From Zhengitettix transpicula (lineage: Eukaryota; Arthropoda; Insecta; Orthoptera; Tetrigidae), in NCBI GenBank assembly GCA_037074705.1, contig CM073590.1:2354001-2418000 (forward strand): DNA of 64,000 nucleotides, written 5' to 3'. The notes beneath the pieces were generated by a model that searched no databases, was not told the DNA's origin, and saw only the letters and a program-made list of their open reading frames with translations. The position numbers were made by a program, and so were the translations under genes. This document shows positions 48,426 to 60,539 of the stretch, piece by piece (position 1 is the first letter of the stretch; every line of letters starts with the position of its first letter).

Positions 48426-49145
48426 TGTAGTAATTCGGCGTCCATTAAATGCAACAATTAAACAATTAGAATTTTTTAAAGCTATTTATCATTAAATTCA
48501 TCAATAATTTATTACAATGCAAAAACATAAAATATGAACTTTAAATACTGAACGAAATTCGACGACAATATCTTTACTTATGGGTTTACAAATAGTAAAT
48601 CTGATGAAATTTACCTTACGGTCTCTGGTACTTAAGGAAATTGTCTCGTTCGTACACACACACTTATTGCACTTTAGAGACAGGCCATTTTATACACTGA
48701 CTCATCAACACTTTTAGTTCCCTGTTCGTTTACGAAATCTTATCAGCTCGTTCCGAAGATTGTCAACTGCTGGATGCAGTTCCCTGGGCTCCCAATAATT
48801 GAAGAAATGGTCTGAATCGAGAATATAGTAATTTAGACTCAACACTCTGAATATTTAGCGTTGAATATTACGTAGTTATCTCACAGACTGCCACTTTTAA
48901 AATGTTCTAACTGATTTAGCTGTTGTTACATGTATCCAGACACTTTCTGGATTTTATACTTTTCGTCAGTTCACTGTTATATTTCCAAGACGACTCTACT
49001 GCGCGTCTAGCGAACCAATCTCTACAATACCCACAAACATTGCATTCTTGCCACTTTCTTGTATACGACTTGTGTGTTTTATGCCGCTAACAATGCGAGT
49101 CCAAATTTTTGTTTATTAATTAATTATTTCCTTTTAATTACCACA
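48426..49145 (-). mobile_element. Solo LTR C2 with clean ATAT duplication
   Basis: On minus it starts TGTGGTAATTAAAAGG and ends GAATTACTACA. ATAT lies on each side (48422-48425 and 49146-49149). TATAAAA is at about 48952-48958, the donor-like GTAAGG at 48614-48619 and AATAAA at 48508-48513, all minus. It matches C1 across its length. The 87-codon plus frame at 49059 straddles its edge and is not a gene. Confidence 0.75.
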
Positions 49146-49149
49146 ATAT

Positions 49150-50934
49150 ATTTGGGATTATTTATCGTAGAAACGTCGTTCACATTTCATTTTAAAGCGT
49201 ATAAAAATCATAAATATTATATATGTTGTATTTTCATGAGAGAAAAAATATACGTTGGTGGCATATGTAAAATACCAAACAGAGTTACACACAACTTATT
49301 AAGCATAGCTCCCGGAGTGTAATATTCAATTTGTGTTCGGGAGAGGGCGATAACACTGACATCGCTATGCTTTATAGTATAATTTTAAAGTTATCTTTTG
49401 TAAATTTTCTTTTCATAGTAATTCAAAGTTTTTTTAAGTACTTTACTTTTATGACTTTTGGACGGAAATTTCTTTTAATTATAATTTTTTAATTAATTAT
49501 GCTATTTATTTTTCAAAATTATCGCTGATTTCTTTGACACATTTATTTAAACTTTGGAAACAATTATAAACTTCATGTCATTCAAATTAATAACTTTTTT
49601 CTCCCGTAAAAATGTCTGTATTCTAACTCACTGCATGAATATTGAGATAGAGGATCGCCAATGGTAATAATTAAAGTATAAACATATCACGTAAAGTAAT
49701 TATAAAACCTTCATTATGGTAAAATTAATTATGAAATTTATTATCATAGATTGAGTAAAGGAAGTAGAAATCAGTTCGGTGGTTCGACAAGGTCCAATGT
49801 TCAGCCACAAAAAGTAGTCAGAATGGAAAGTTTCCATGGAAAATAATATGAAGTTGTTACTAAGACGAAATAATGCAACAAACCTGTAATTTTAAACATG
49901 TGGGTGTTAGTTTCACTAATGATTTGAGATGGAGTGAGCAGATTAGTTAAACGATTATAGCGTGGGAGGTACTTCATTTTATTTTTAACTTTAAAAGTGC
50001 AGACGACTGTAAAAATGGAAAAAATCTCTGAAATTTAGGATAGATAAATGACTCTAAGTTCTGAATGTAGATTAATCAAATGCAACATTAATGGCTATTA
50101 CTTTTGTGTATTACATACGTGTTGTGTGGTGAAGTGAATTAAAGAATTGCGATTTAAACGAACTATATTTAATAAATGTGGTAGAGCAGTGAAGATAATA
50201 AATTTGTATTAAAATTGTATTTACTTTGTGGCAAGGAAGCAGGGATAATTATTAGATGACAATTCCATTATATTGCCATCAGCGTACTGTACATTTCATA
50301 TGTAGGCTCAATTGTAATAGTAATAAATACTGTCATTCAACAGGAAATTATTAATTACATTTATGATATTTTCCAGCTGAGTACTTGCGTTCATCTTAGG
50401 AAATAAAACCTAAAAAAAAACAATTAAATCAACATTTTCGATTAGCTAATCTTACATACAAGTTTGTAATGATCGAATTTTAATTTTAAAATTATTAATA
50501 AATAAATGTAATCTGTCGTAAAATTTCATACATCCATATCCCGATATAATTACAGAAATACGTACAAAAAGTTCCATTGCTTAAAAATAGTAGACTAAAT
50601 TTCTATGTGTGTAATTTATTGTATATATAAATGTAAAGAATATTCGATTTATGAATTGGAAGAACTTTAAAAATAATTCGAATTTTTGAGGCACAGACGG
50701 ATCAACATATTTAGTATATGTGTATTTAAATTCTTCATTCAAGAACAGAATAAATTATTTCCATCAAAAGCTCAGTTCTATAGAGCTTGAAAGTGAATTA
50801 AAAGGACATAAAAAACATAGCAGGACCGGAAATCGGTCCAATGCAAGAAGCTACATTCCCAGGATCACAGTTTAATACGAAGATTCATTAACAGTATCCA
50901 TTCTTTAATGAAGTCGTAAACTTAAGTCGTGATT
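49150..50934. other. No recognised feature
   Basis: AT-rich DNA; no credible frames or known repeats. Confidence 0.5.
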
Positions 50935-51025
50935 GCAGGTGAGTCTGCGTTCAGATCTATACAGTGATCAGGGAAAGCACGCGTGCGAGGTTCGATTCCC
51001 GCCCCTGTTGAGATTCACCTGTCGT
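50935..51025 (+). repeat. tRNA-like SINE relic
   Basis: GAGGTTCGATTCCCGCCCC at about 50987 is a good pol III B-box. A short inverted AGGTGA/TCACCT pair encloses it. The A-box and cloverleaf are not convincing, so it is not called a tRNA gene. Confidence 0.4.
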
Positions 51026-52506
51026 AATATGTTAATTTAATTTTACATTTTACCTGTTTATTATTCGGATAATTATAAAAGGTAGGAGAATTATCTGTAT
51101 TCTATGTCATGTCATGCATCTATAGATTATTTGTGTCATGCTACTCGTAATTTTCAGAATCATAGTGGTATACTTTAGGTAAATAACCAGGAATATAACA
51201 CATTCCAAAAAAAAATTTTCGAGATTAATGAAATTTTTTTTAAAAAAAATTAGAGCAGTTTACAATTGGTGATAAAGCGAGAATAAATATCTTACATATA
51301 TTTCTGAAACGGGGATCCTACCTTATTATCTGATATATTTAATACCATCTCGATCATTTGTTTAATTGATTTGCAAGAAGCTACAGACTGAATGTATTAA
51401 TTAGAAGCTAAGTGACAATACTGTCCGGATTTTTCAATTTCGCCAGGAAGAGAATATGTGGTAAAATAATGAATTGTATTACTCCGAAATGGTTTGTTAA
51501 ATCATTATAGCCTGTGATGCATATTATTTTTTTCAGTACAATTACACATAACCTTGCTTAGAAACCCAGGGCTATACTGAGTATTGTTCATGGCTAAGTA
51601 TTTCATTTACAAATTAATCTACTGAATGTCATTTGTTGTTCTACCACTCGTTATCATTTGGCTAATGAAAACTAGTTTCCTTTTCTCTATAGTGACACTA
51701 GTTGATAAATTTTGAGTTGCGGACTTGGATTGATATTTAGAATTTCTGAAGGCTAGAATTCGCAAATAACTAATGGTATTAGTTTTTCTATCTCTTGGGC
51801 AATACAGTGTCCCAAGGTCTCAGCGAATCGTGTTTTGAAGTACAGTCATGATGCATGAAATGTCTGGACCTGCAATGACACCATCATTTCTACCAGACAT
51901 CGATTAGGTCTAACAACGCTCATATGATGAGCAACAAGACAGCCTTGACGTGAAAATATGATTTACGAGACACTTCTGCAAAAGTCATCAGTATTCCTGT
52001 ACCAAGTCGTAGGCGTCTCAAGGCTGGAACTGTCATTTTGCATTGTAATTTGATTCTCTAACCCATTTACTATAGCCCATTTGGCCAAACGTACTGATTA
52101 CTTACAACAACGACTTATAATGAAACATTTATTTCCAAGAATCACTACAGTGGTATGAAACTGAATGATGATAATTGAATCCCTGAATCTTATTACTGCG
52201 GGTAACTATTTGAATGCTGCCTGTCAATTGTATCCACAATATTAGTAAAATGTGGACAGAAATTTTTGTGAAGATTTACAGTCTTTGAACTATGAATCAT
52301 AATTCCATGCCTAGTTAGCTTTAAGCGAAGCCTAAAACATCGGAGCATCAAAGTGTTTCTAAGGTTTCGGTTTTTTTGAGAATCAGATCTCTACTGCTTC
52401 GCTTCCAGATTATGTTCTAAGATGTAAGAATGCCTAAAAGAATCGTAGATAACGCGCATTGTACGTAAATGTACTATCGTGACTCTTAGCCGGTCACAGT
52501 CATGAC
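51026..52506. other. No recognised feature
   Basis: Left flank of the Gypsy element. No credible frame or repeat was recognised. Confidence 0.5.
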
Positions 52507-52731
52507 TGTAGTGTATCGCCATACATTCGAATTTTAAGCGGTTTTGTAAGTTTTTATTTTACAGGACAGAGCGTGCTACGTTATAGAAACTAACATCTGT
52601 ATGTCATAAACTTTGAGTATTGTCAAGTTCAGTTCTATGTTAGAGTTCGTACGCGACACATCGTACTTTAATAAATTGTTGATTAGATTAATTTCACCTG
52701 AGTTGTTTATTGATATTGAACCCGGAATTCA
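52507..52731 (+). repeat. 5' LTR of the Gypsy element
   Basis: It starts TGTAGTGTATCGCC and ends GGAATTCA. Shared landmarks with 56059-56282 are GATAGAAACTAACA-like sequence, AACTTTGAGTATTG, CAAGTTCAGTTCT (initiator-like) and AATAAATTG (poly(A) signal). Confidence 0.85.
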
Positions 52732-52736
52732 AATCG

Positions 52737-52755
52737 TGGTATCAGAAGTGGGATC
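52737..52755 (+). promoter_or_regulatory. Primer-binding site of the Gypsy element
   Basis: TGGTATCAGAAGTGGGATC lies five bases after the LTR, in the TGG-starting form expected of a tRNA primer site. Confidence 0.7.
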
Positions 52756-53005
52756 AATAATAGCAGAAAACATTGTGTCAAAGGCATGAGGCTATTTTCC
52801 ATATTACGAGTGTTCATGTAATCTCTTCGGCTTCTGCCATCTTGGGTGAGCAAAGAACTCCACGCATGTTGCAACAGACTCATCACACATCGCAGCAGCT
52901 GTTGTGAACACGCATGCATTGTGATCATCAGTTTTGGGACATCACGCACGTGAGAAGTTGTGTCAGTAATTGTGTGATTGGAGTGAGTTTGTGTGATCGT
53001 GCGCA

Positions 53006-53755
53006 GTGTCAGAGGAAACGTTAAAGTTATTCGCAAACCTGATTGCAGACTTTTTGAAGGAGCCTGCAGCGATTGTGGAATGTAATGGACAGGCCTCAGA
53101 AGGTCAACCGAGAGCACCTGTATTTTCTATGTCACAATACAGATCTGCAGATGGGGCAACTGTAGAGGACTATTTCAGGAGGTTTGATTGGGTGTTCGTT
53201 CTAAGCAAGATACCCGAATATTTGCATGCCAACTATGCTCGCGAGCATATGGCCTCCGAACGAAATTCTGCTCTAAAATTTCTTGTTAGTGCAGAAGCAC
53301 CTGAAACAGTCGAGTATATCAATTTGAAGTAGATACTCATAAATAATTTTGATCGAGCAACAAATAAATATGTAGAGAATATAAAATTTCGAAAAATTGT
53401 ACAGCAAAAGGTAAATGGCTTGGAATGTCGTCACGTGTGTGACGAGATAATATCAAAAAATCCGTCAACTTTCAAAAAAGCGTACGACACTGCTCATACT
53501 CTGGAGGCTACACGAAGTTCGTTGAACGACTTGAGAACTGCAAACGGATCCCCAACTTTGGAAAGAGTAAGAAAGTTGGGATACGCACAACCGAAGATGA
53601 AAAATTTTAAGAAGCCAAATCAGCGAAATCTATCATCGTCTCTTGGTCTTGAACGGAAGCAGGGTCCTAAAAATCCAAGTCAGACAGATAGGCTTCAAGA
53701 AAACAACCAACAAATATGCAACGGGTGGAGTGGTCCACATCCCCGAACCAAATGA
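53006..53755 (+). pseudogene. gag of the Gypsy element, broken
   Basis: A first frame (53006-53332) holds DYFRRFDWVFVLSKIPE and ALKFLVSAEAPE. A stop at 53330 and a later frame (53420-53755) with ECRHVCDEIISKNPSTFKKA and YDTAHTLEA continue the same protein. This is a retrotransposon Gag of the Gypsy group; Gag forms the particle shell. The presumed start codon is GTG at 53006, most simply a mutated ATG. Nucleocapsid knuckles were not found. Confidence 0.8.
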
Positions 53756-55860
53756 AAATATACGAATAATCTGGAACTATCAGCCAACGGTGAATCCTCG
53801 GACATCCCAAGAGCTGGCTGCATTTTCGAGAAAATGAACGGTTCCAAACTGTTTTGTCATTTGGACATTACGGAAGCATAAATACACTTGACAGTGGATG
53901 AGGAGTTTCGTCAGGTTCTGACGGTTTGATTCATCCGACTAAAGCGGTGTATAGAGCAGCCAATATCCAGCTATTGGGCAACGGCTTATGGAAATAGTTT
54001 CGAAAAATCTCCCGATAATCCCATCAGAGTAATCAGAGATGCGCCAAAATCGTCAACACCGGAAGAGTTGCAATTGTTCATTGGCAAAACTACATACTAT
54101 AATGATTTCATACCAGAAGCAGCAACGAGAAGCCATCCTTTCCGAGATATGTTATTTAGTGAGGTATTCATCTGGACGCCAGAAGCAACAGAATCATACA
54201 ACGATATAAAGAAGATTTTAATTTCTACACACGTCTTGATGCCCTACGACCCGTTTTTGCCATTGATATTCAATGGATGCAAGTCAGGTTGGAGTAGGCG
54301 CAGTGTTATCTCATGGGTTGAGCAATGGTCTGGAAACACCAATTGCTTACGCAAGCCAAACACTCAACTCCACAGAGTAAAATTACCCTCAAATAGACAA
54401 GGAGGCTCTTGCCATTGTTTTGCTAGTTGAGAAAATCTCTCATTATTTATATACACGTCATAAATGAAGTAATTGGCCATAAACCCCTCTCACAAATACT
54501 TCATCCCAAAAAGTATTTTCCAGTTTTATGTATTAGTCGAATGGAAAGTTATGCAGATTATTAATCACGTTTGAATTTTGATGTTGAATGCAGACCAACA
54601 AATTGAACACAAATTCCAACTATTGTTCTCGTTTAACATTTCCAACGGTTTCTAAAGTAACACACAGAGTGACATCAAATGGTCATGAAGAGGAAGATGA
54701 AAATGAGTTTGACCTGTTCACTTTAAATGAAATTAGGCGATTACTTGTTCGTGAAAAGGACATAGCCTGTGAGACCAGAAAGGATGGTCATCAGGAAAAA
54801 GTAGTGCAACTTCTGGAAACTGGTAAGGATCTTGATGGCTACAACTAACAAGACCTCTGAAAAAATTACAAACTATCAGCTGAATGTGTACTATTCGAGC
54901 ACCGAGTTATCATTCCGTCGCTTCTCCGTCAATCCATCTTAAATTATTTGCATGCAGCACATGTAGGAATGGGTGAAGATGAAAGTTATTGCTTTTATAA
55001 TCAGTGATCAGTGGATATAATGAAAATTTTATGAAATCCTGTGTCGAGTGTGCTAGATATGACCACCTTCCTCCAAAGTTTCGTGATCATCATTGGAAAT
55101 ATCCCAAGAGCCCATAGGAACGTGAACATACTGATTATGCAGGCCATGTTGCAGGTATGATGTTACTGATTGTCGTCGATGCATACAGCAAGTAAAAGTA
55201 ACAGATTCGCTAGCTAGCTGCAGCAACAACCAAAATCCTTCATGAATTGTTCTCGGCATATGGAGCGCCAATCACAGTCGTCTCAGATAATGGGCCACAA
55301 TTTGTATGGAGGAGTTTCAGGATTTCCTACAGATGAATAGAGATGAACCACAAACTCACTGCCCCTATCACCCGTTCGACATATGGTTAGACGGAACGTT
55401 ACGTACCAACAGTCAAGATGCACTCAAGACAATGGCAACTACAAGAGTAACCCTTCAGCAAAATCTAACGATTTCCTACAACAATACAGGAAGACTCCAA
55501 TAATCACTACAGGGCAATTTCCATCTATGCTGTTCTTGGGTCGCAGTATGCGAACACATATAGATCTTGTCAGACCTGATGACACACATTCACAAATGAC
55601 AGAGTAACACCTTTGCTTATTCAGTCCAATATTCCGTGAATTCCAACCGAACCAATTGGTTTACTTTTTGCCTGGAACTCCGCGCATGGATAAATGGATA
55701 CCTGGGCAGGTAGTGACACGTCTGGGCGATCTACATTACGAGATGACTTTCAAGGAAAACGCTTCAGATGCCACGTTGACCAAGAAAGGTGACGTCAACA
55801 GGAATCAACAGGAATGAACTAATGATAATTTGGTGAGATCGAGAAGAATTCATTTCTACA
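53640..55860 (+). pseudogene. pol of the Gypsy element, broken
   Basis: Pieces occur in order. Reverse transcriptase: GVVHIPEPNE near 53728 and LFCHLDITEA near 53850, with an in-frame stop directly after. RNase H: VGVGAVLSHGL near 54287 and IAYASQTLNSTE near 54346. Integrase: zinc-binding-like LHAAHVGMG near 54951, SDNGPQF near 55281, and a C-terminal LFLGRSMRTHIDLVRPDD at 55530. These are the normal enzymes that copy and insert the element. The stretch around the reverse-transcriptase YxDD box is missing or unreadable (53950-54060), indicating an internal deletion. It cannot encode an active enzyme. Confidence 0.85.
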
Positions 55861-56058
55861 ACAACCAGGAATAAACTGTAGAGAGACTTCCCGCAGAATT
55901 ACTTGAAATGCAACTCCATCCTAACCCGATGCTCAGGAAGAACCGAAGCATCCAGAAACCCCTCAACGACCTACACGCCGTCGGAACCACTAAATTCGTT
56001 TTCAACAAGTTAATTACATATATTTCAATTTCTTTCTTTTTATTAACGAGTGAAGAAC

Positions 56059-56282
56059 AGTAGTGTATCGCTATACATTCTTATTGTTAACGATTTTGTA
56101 AGTCTGTATTTTCCAATACAGAGTGTGCCACGTGATAGAAACTAACAACTCTATGTTATAAACTTTGAGTATTGCCAAGTTCAGTTCTTCGTTATAGTTT
56201 TACACGAAATATCGTGCTTGAATAAATTGCTGATTAGAGTAATTTCCCCTGAGTTGTTTATCGATATTGAACCCAGAATATA
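56059..56282 (+). repeat. 3' LTR of the Gypsy element
   Basis: It matches the 5' LTR along its length. The first bases are AGTAGTGTATCG in place of TGTAGTGTATCG. The purine-rich GAGTGAAGAACAG before it is the probable second-strand primer tract. Confidence 0.85.
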
Positions 56283-56465
56283 AAGATGTCTTTACGCTAT
56301 ATTATACCTAAAAAATCTGATAAAAGAAAAGTTCATAAGTGATATTTGTTATGGCTATCCATGTTAGTAATTTAAAATAATTTTATTAAATCATCATTAC
56401 ATGTATAACTATTCACATTCAAGTCTACACAGATTTCATACTTTTTCACCAGCAAACATGGTCGT

Positions 56466-57300
56466 TTATACGAGGTTTGTTTGTTAAGTCTAGTAAAAAT
56501 GTAAAAAAAAAAAGATTTTTTAAAAAACATAGTTTTCTCAACATAGTCTCCTTCCTTGGCTATACACTTGGCCCCCGTGTTTCCAACTTTTACAACGCAT
56601 CACAAGGTTTTGTCAAACTCTGCAAAATACCCCGTCACGGCTTCGATCACTTCTTCATTTGTTGACAATTTCTTCCCACGAAAGCAAATTTTCAAGTACG
56701 GGAACAAGAGAAGGTAAATTGGTGCTAGATCTGGTAAACAGGGTGGATGAGAAACTAATTATAATCACAACTGATACACTTTCGCTATTGAGATTGATGC
56801 TTTGTGCGCTGACGTATTGTGCTCGTGAAATAGCACTTTCTTGCGTGCCAATCTTGGTCGTTTCTCAATCAGCACCCGTTTAAAACGATCCGACAGAGCA
56901 GCATAAATGAATCCAGTTATCGTTGTGCCATTTTACAATAAATCTATGCATATTATACCATGAGAATCCCAAAAGATCTTTCCAGCTAATAAAACAGTCT
57001 TCTCCTTTTTCGGTGCACTTTCACCGACGTTTGTTCACTGTTTTGATTGTTTTGAAGGTCTCTGGAGTTACGAATCTGCTCTATTGTGAACTTTTTCGAT
57101 GTTTTCCTGAGCGATGACTTCAAAAGGACGGTCGGTACGAGTTTCATCTTCTGTGCCTCTGCGACCCCGTTGAAACTCATTAATCCTGAAGTAAATGTCT
57201 TCAATGCTGGAGCAGAGTGCGCACGAACTTCATCCAATTCGGTTTTGATTTGTGCATCTGCCGCACCCTTGAAATGAAACTGTTTAATGACAATGCGAAA
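56466..57300 (-). pseudogene. Tc1/mariner transposase remnant
   Basis: ACGAGGTTTGTTTG after TAT at 56468 is a mariner-like terminal repeat. On minus, HPPCLPDLAP (about 56720-56749) contains the last catalytic Asp of the D,D34D triad, followed by RGKKLSTNEEVIEAVTGYF and KEGDYVEK. Upstream frames (57237-56986) hold the N-terminal DNA-binding part, starting near DEVRAHSAPALKT. Several stops and frame changes inactivate it. The second terminal repeat was not found. Confidence 0.8.
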
Positions 57301-58190
57301 TTCGTTTTTTTTCGATTGCTCCGCCTGACTACACTTCTAACACTACAGAAGACTGCCACAATAAATTACGATTGGCATACGTTTAAAATTTTTAGGAAAA
57401 TCTTTGAAAGGATCATGTTTACCAAGAATTCCCCGAAGGTCAGAAGTATCAAGCTGTTTCATAAAAAATTATCAGACTTACAAAACAACCCTGGTAATAG
57501 AGGTATAGCCATTTTCTGAAGTAAAAACTGAATCATCTAACAAGTGCAGTTGACGTTTTACAATTTCGCAGAATATAATTAACTTCACACCATATTCGTA
57601 GTATAATTAGCGAATACTGCGTTAAATATTTACTGCGCGTTTCCCAGATCTCATATTTCGCGAATACATCAAATATATAATTACCAAATTTAACCAAACT
57701 AACAGAGAAAATCATTGGAACTGATGACATATAGGTTTCAGTATTTTGAATTTCGAACATTAATGAATTTTTACTTAAAATTGTACGTATTCTGATGTCA
57801 TTACATCATATATTTATATATTAATAATATTATGCCTTTTTAAACATTAAACAATTTTTCACTAAAATTCCATAACAAAACATTTTTCGTCGACACTACA
57901 TAATTAATTAATAAATTTTAAATGCCCAATACATTCCCTTAATTTATGGAACCTCATAGTGTCAACGATATTTGTGCGACCAGTCACCCCGCTAAATAAA
58001 TTTTTCTTTAGATACTACAAACTTCAATGTTGTCAGTGGCCTATAAATCATTGTTAAGTCGTAGGCAGATTGGTGCTCTGAATTTCGAGAGCCAAAACCT
58101 GTTACTCAAGAAACCACTGTGTGGAGGCTTTCGAAGTGATCTACTTCTCGAAGAGCACGTCTCAATATGTGTTACGTAGTCAACGTGGCC
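57301..58190. other. No recognised feature
   Basis: AT-rich DNA; the 100-codon frame at 57217-57519 starts inside the mariner and has no independent support. Confidence 0.5.
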
Positions 58191-58510
58191 ATATATATAT
58201 ATATATATATATACTAGCCGGCTGCTGCTGCATTGGCTGCAACAGAAGCAGCAACAACAGCGGTATAAGTGAGAAAGTGAGAATGAATGAGTATATGAAT
58301 GAGAGTGTGAATCCAACAATTAGGTAGCCGTAAAGGCATTTACAATTGTTACGTATGAATAGTCCATCCAAATAATGACAATTTAGTAATGACAGAATAT
58401 TAGTATGTTATAGGCATAATATCTCGTCATCGCGGAGCAGATTCCATGAGGAAGGAACTCCGCCAACTAGAAGAGGAGGCTGGACTTCCAGTTAGATGTC
58501 ACCGCTGCTG
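58191..58510. other. (AT)n at 58193-58213 and a GC-richer patch
   Basis: After the AT run, GCTGCTGCTGC and AGCAGCAACAACAGC low-complexity sequence occurs. At 58436-58510 a short open frame reads RHRGADSMRKELRQLEEEAG. It may be an exon or repeat scrap, with no homologue recognised. Confidence 0.35.
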
Positions 58511-59500
58511 CTGGCTGGGTATTTATTTATATTAGTCCGGAAGAGAATTTGCAGTCATCTCTTGGTTATCACGTGATATAAGTGGCATAGAAACCGTAAC
58601 TTTTTTATTAATCCCGTGGAAGAAACACCCCGACCTGTGCCGACGGAAAGTGAAATTCATCCTAACCGTTATGATGACTCACTCACTGTACCTTATTCGA
58701 ATCAACAAATATACTGGTTCATTAAATAAGCCGAATAACTTTAAAAGATAGTGTTAGAAACCCGCTACATTTAACACACACGATACCTTGAGTGGGTCCA
58801 AAATGATGCTCACCGTACTGTAAAGGAGTCAAAATACTCCAGATATCTTGAAAGAGTGAAAAAAGTTCCTAAATTCCAAAAAAAAAAATTCCGGTACATT
58901 AGGGAAGTCAAGAATAGTCCCGGTATAATAAGAAAGTCATGAAGATTCCCAATCCATTAAGAGTCAAAAAATCCATGTACCGTAAGGTAGTCATCAAAAG
59001 TAACAAATTCCTACAGGAGTTAAAACTACTCCTGGTACCTGGTACATTAAGAGAGTCAATTATAATCCCGGTACGTTAAATGAATAAAATACAATACAAA
59101 GGGAATCATAAATAGTCTCGATAACCTAAGCTAAACAAAAAATATATTTACGGAGCTATATGGAAGTCTAGAAAAATCCCGGTACCTTAAAGGTGTCTCA
59201 AATTCTCCCGGAAGCTTAAGGGAATGAAAAATATTGGCGGTGCAATAAGAGAGTCAAGAATACTCCAGGTTCCTTAAGTATGTACAAAATACTCGCTTTA
59301 TCTTAATAGTGTAAAAATACTCCGGGTATGTGGAAAGAAAAAAAAGTAGTTCTAGTACCTTAAGGAAGTCAAATGATTTTGGAACCACATAAAAGTAAAA
59401 AATAGTCCCCGTACATTGTGTACATAAAAAATAACCCCAAACTTTCAGGGATTAAAGAATAATACCGACTATCTTATACGAAGATAGTCTTAATTTATTA
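58511..59500. mobile_element. Element X, copy X7, with a ~700-bp minisatellite
   Basis: The part before the array matches X3 (CTCTTGGTTATCACGTGATA, TGCCGACGGAAAG, GGTTCATTAAATAAG). The array at 58785-59480 has about twenty degenerate 29-36-bp units with AGTCAAAA, TACTCC and GGTACCTTAAG blocks. No 280-bp unit follows. Confidence 0.65.
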
Positions 59501-59873
59501 TTATATCTTAAGATATAATATTATTTTAAGAGAGTTGAATATATTTACCGGGTGTTGGTTTCCAACTTGATTGAACAAATAAAAATAAAAAAAATTCGTA
59601 ACTTTTAGCCGAAAAATCCTAGCGATTAAAAAGGGCATATATGTCAAAGATTTATTATGCGAAAACATTGTTAACAGGTTTTTAATTATTGATTATAAAT
59701 TTGCAATAAATATTTTTTTTACCTGTGAGAAACAGATTGAGGTCCACAATGACTATTCTTCAAAATTCAATGCTGAGAATTTTTATGTTTAATTATTATT
59801 ACAGTATAATATACGTGTTTTAAACACACACACATACACACACACACATATATATATACATATATATATATAT
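59501..59873. repeat. AT-rich DNA ending in (CA)n(AT)n
   Basis: A compound microsatellite at 59824-59873 abuts LTR C3. The rest is unremarkable apart from a small palindrome at 59467-59490. Confidence 0.7.
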
Positions 59874-60330
59874 TGTGGTAATTAAAAGGCAATTATTAAT
59901 TAATAATTAAAAATCTTGGACTCGAATTGTTCGCGGCAGAAAACACAAGAATGGGCAATAATGCCACAGGTTTAAGGTATTGTAGGCTGCTGGTTTTTGC
60001 TAGAGCGTGGTTTGGCCAGTCGTCGTCGAAGCATAGCAGAATAAAGTTGTTGTTGAATTATAGCAATACCAGTACCGTCGTCGAGATATTGCAGTCTTCG
60101 ACGAAATATAGCTGTTTAAAGTCTTCGTGGAGAGATTGCAGAATAAAGTTGTCGTTGAATTATTGCAGAGTAAAGTCGTCGTCGAGATATTGCAGTGTAA
60201 AGATTGCAGAGTATTGGAGTCTTCGTCGAAATATTTCAGTGTAAAACCAACTTTTGTCAAACCAATAGTGATAATTAGAGTAAGTGTTAGAATTTTGTAC
60301 ACTTTTTACCTTTCATTAGTCGACGAACTA
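59874..60330 (+). mobile_element. Truncated LTR C3 with internal tandem repeats
   Basis: It starts TGTGGTAATTAAAAGGC like C1 and shares GCAGAAAACACA and GTATTGTAGG. From 60010 to 60245 it has repeats built of ATTGCAGAATAAAG and TCGTCGTCGAGAT-like blocks that C1 and C2 lack. It lacks the 3' half (donor, poly(A) signal, terminal ACA). The 105-codon frames here are repeat artefacts. Confidence 0.55.
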
Positions 60331-60339
60331 ATTTTGTGG

Positions 60340-60410
60340 GGGTTCTCGTCATGAGAACACACACTAAATCCATGTCCACGCCGGGATTCGAAACCGGGAG
60401 GTCGATATAT
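60340..60410 (-). repeat. SINE scrap
   Basis: CCACGCCGGGATTCGAAACC matches the B-box part of 43460-43645. Confidence 0.45.
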
Positions 60411-60539
60411 AATTATATTCGTGACCAGAATCGTACCCAATCTTTGTCTTTTTTGCATGTTTTTGTTGCCTTTAAAGTTGAAATTAGACTTAAAAATTCA
60501 CACTATTAAATTCTACGCTAATAATGGCCATTTATGCTT

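Larger units (their letters stand above)
52507..56282 (+). mobile_element. Ty3/Gypsy LTR retrotransposon, structurally complete but dead
   Basis: Two 225-bp LTRs, a primer-binding site, gag and pol remnants lie in the normal order over 3.8 kb. The LTRs match over about four fifths of positions by eye, so the insertion is old. No target duplication remains. There is no envelope-like frame. Many stops and frameshifts break gag and pol. Confidence 0.9.

Noticed and set aside
50985..51005. tRNA gene
   Set aside because: A good B-box is present but no convincing A-box or cloverleaf, so a SINE relic is more likely. The same applies near 4000, 43575, 45435 and 60380.
52545..52551. GTAAGT in the Gypsy LTR
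   Set aside because: It lies upstream of the initiator-like site, so it would not be in the 5' LTR transcript. It is not homologous to the donor in families A-C.
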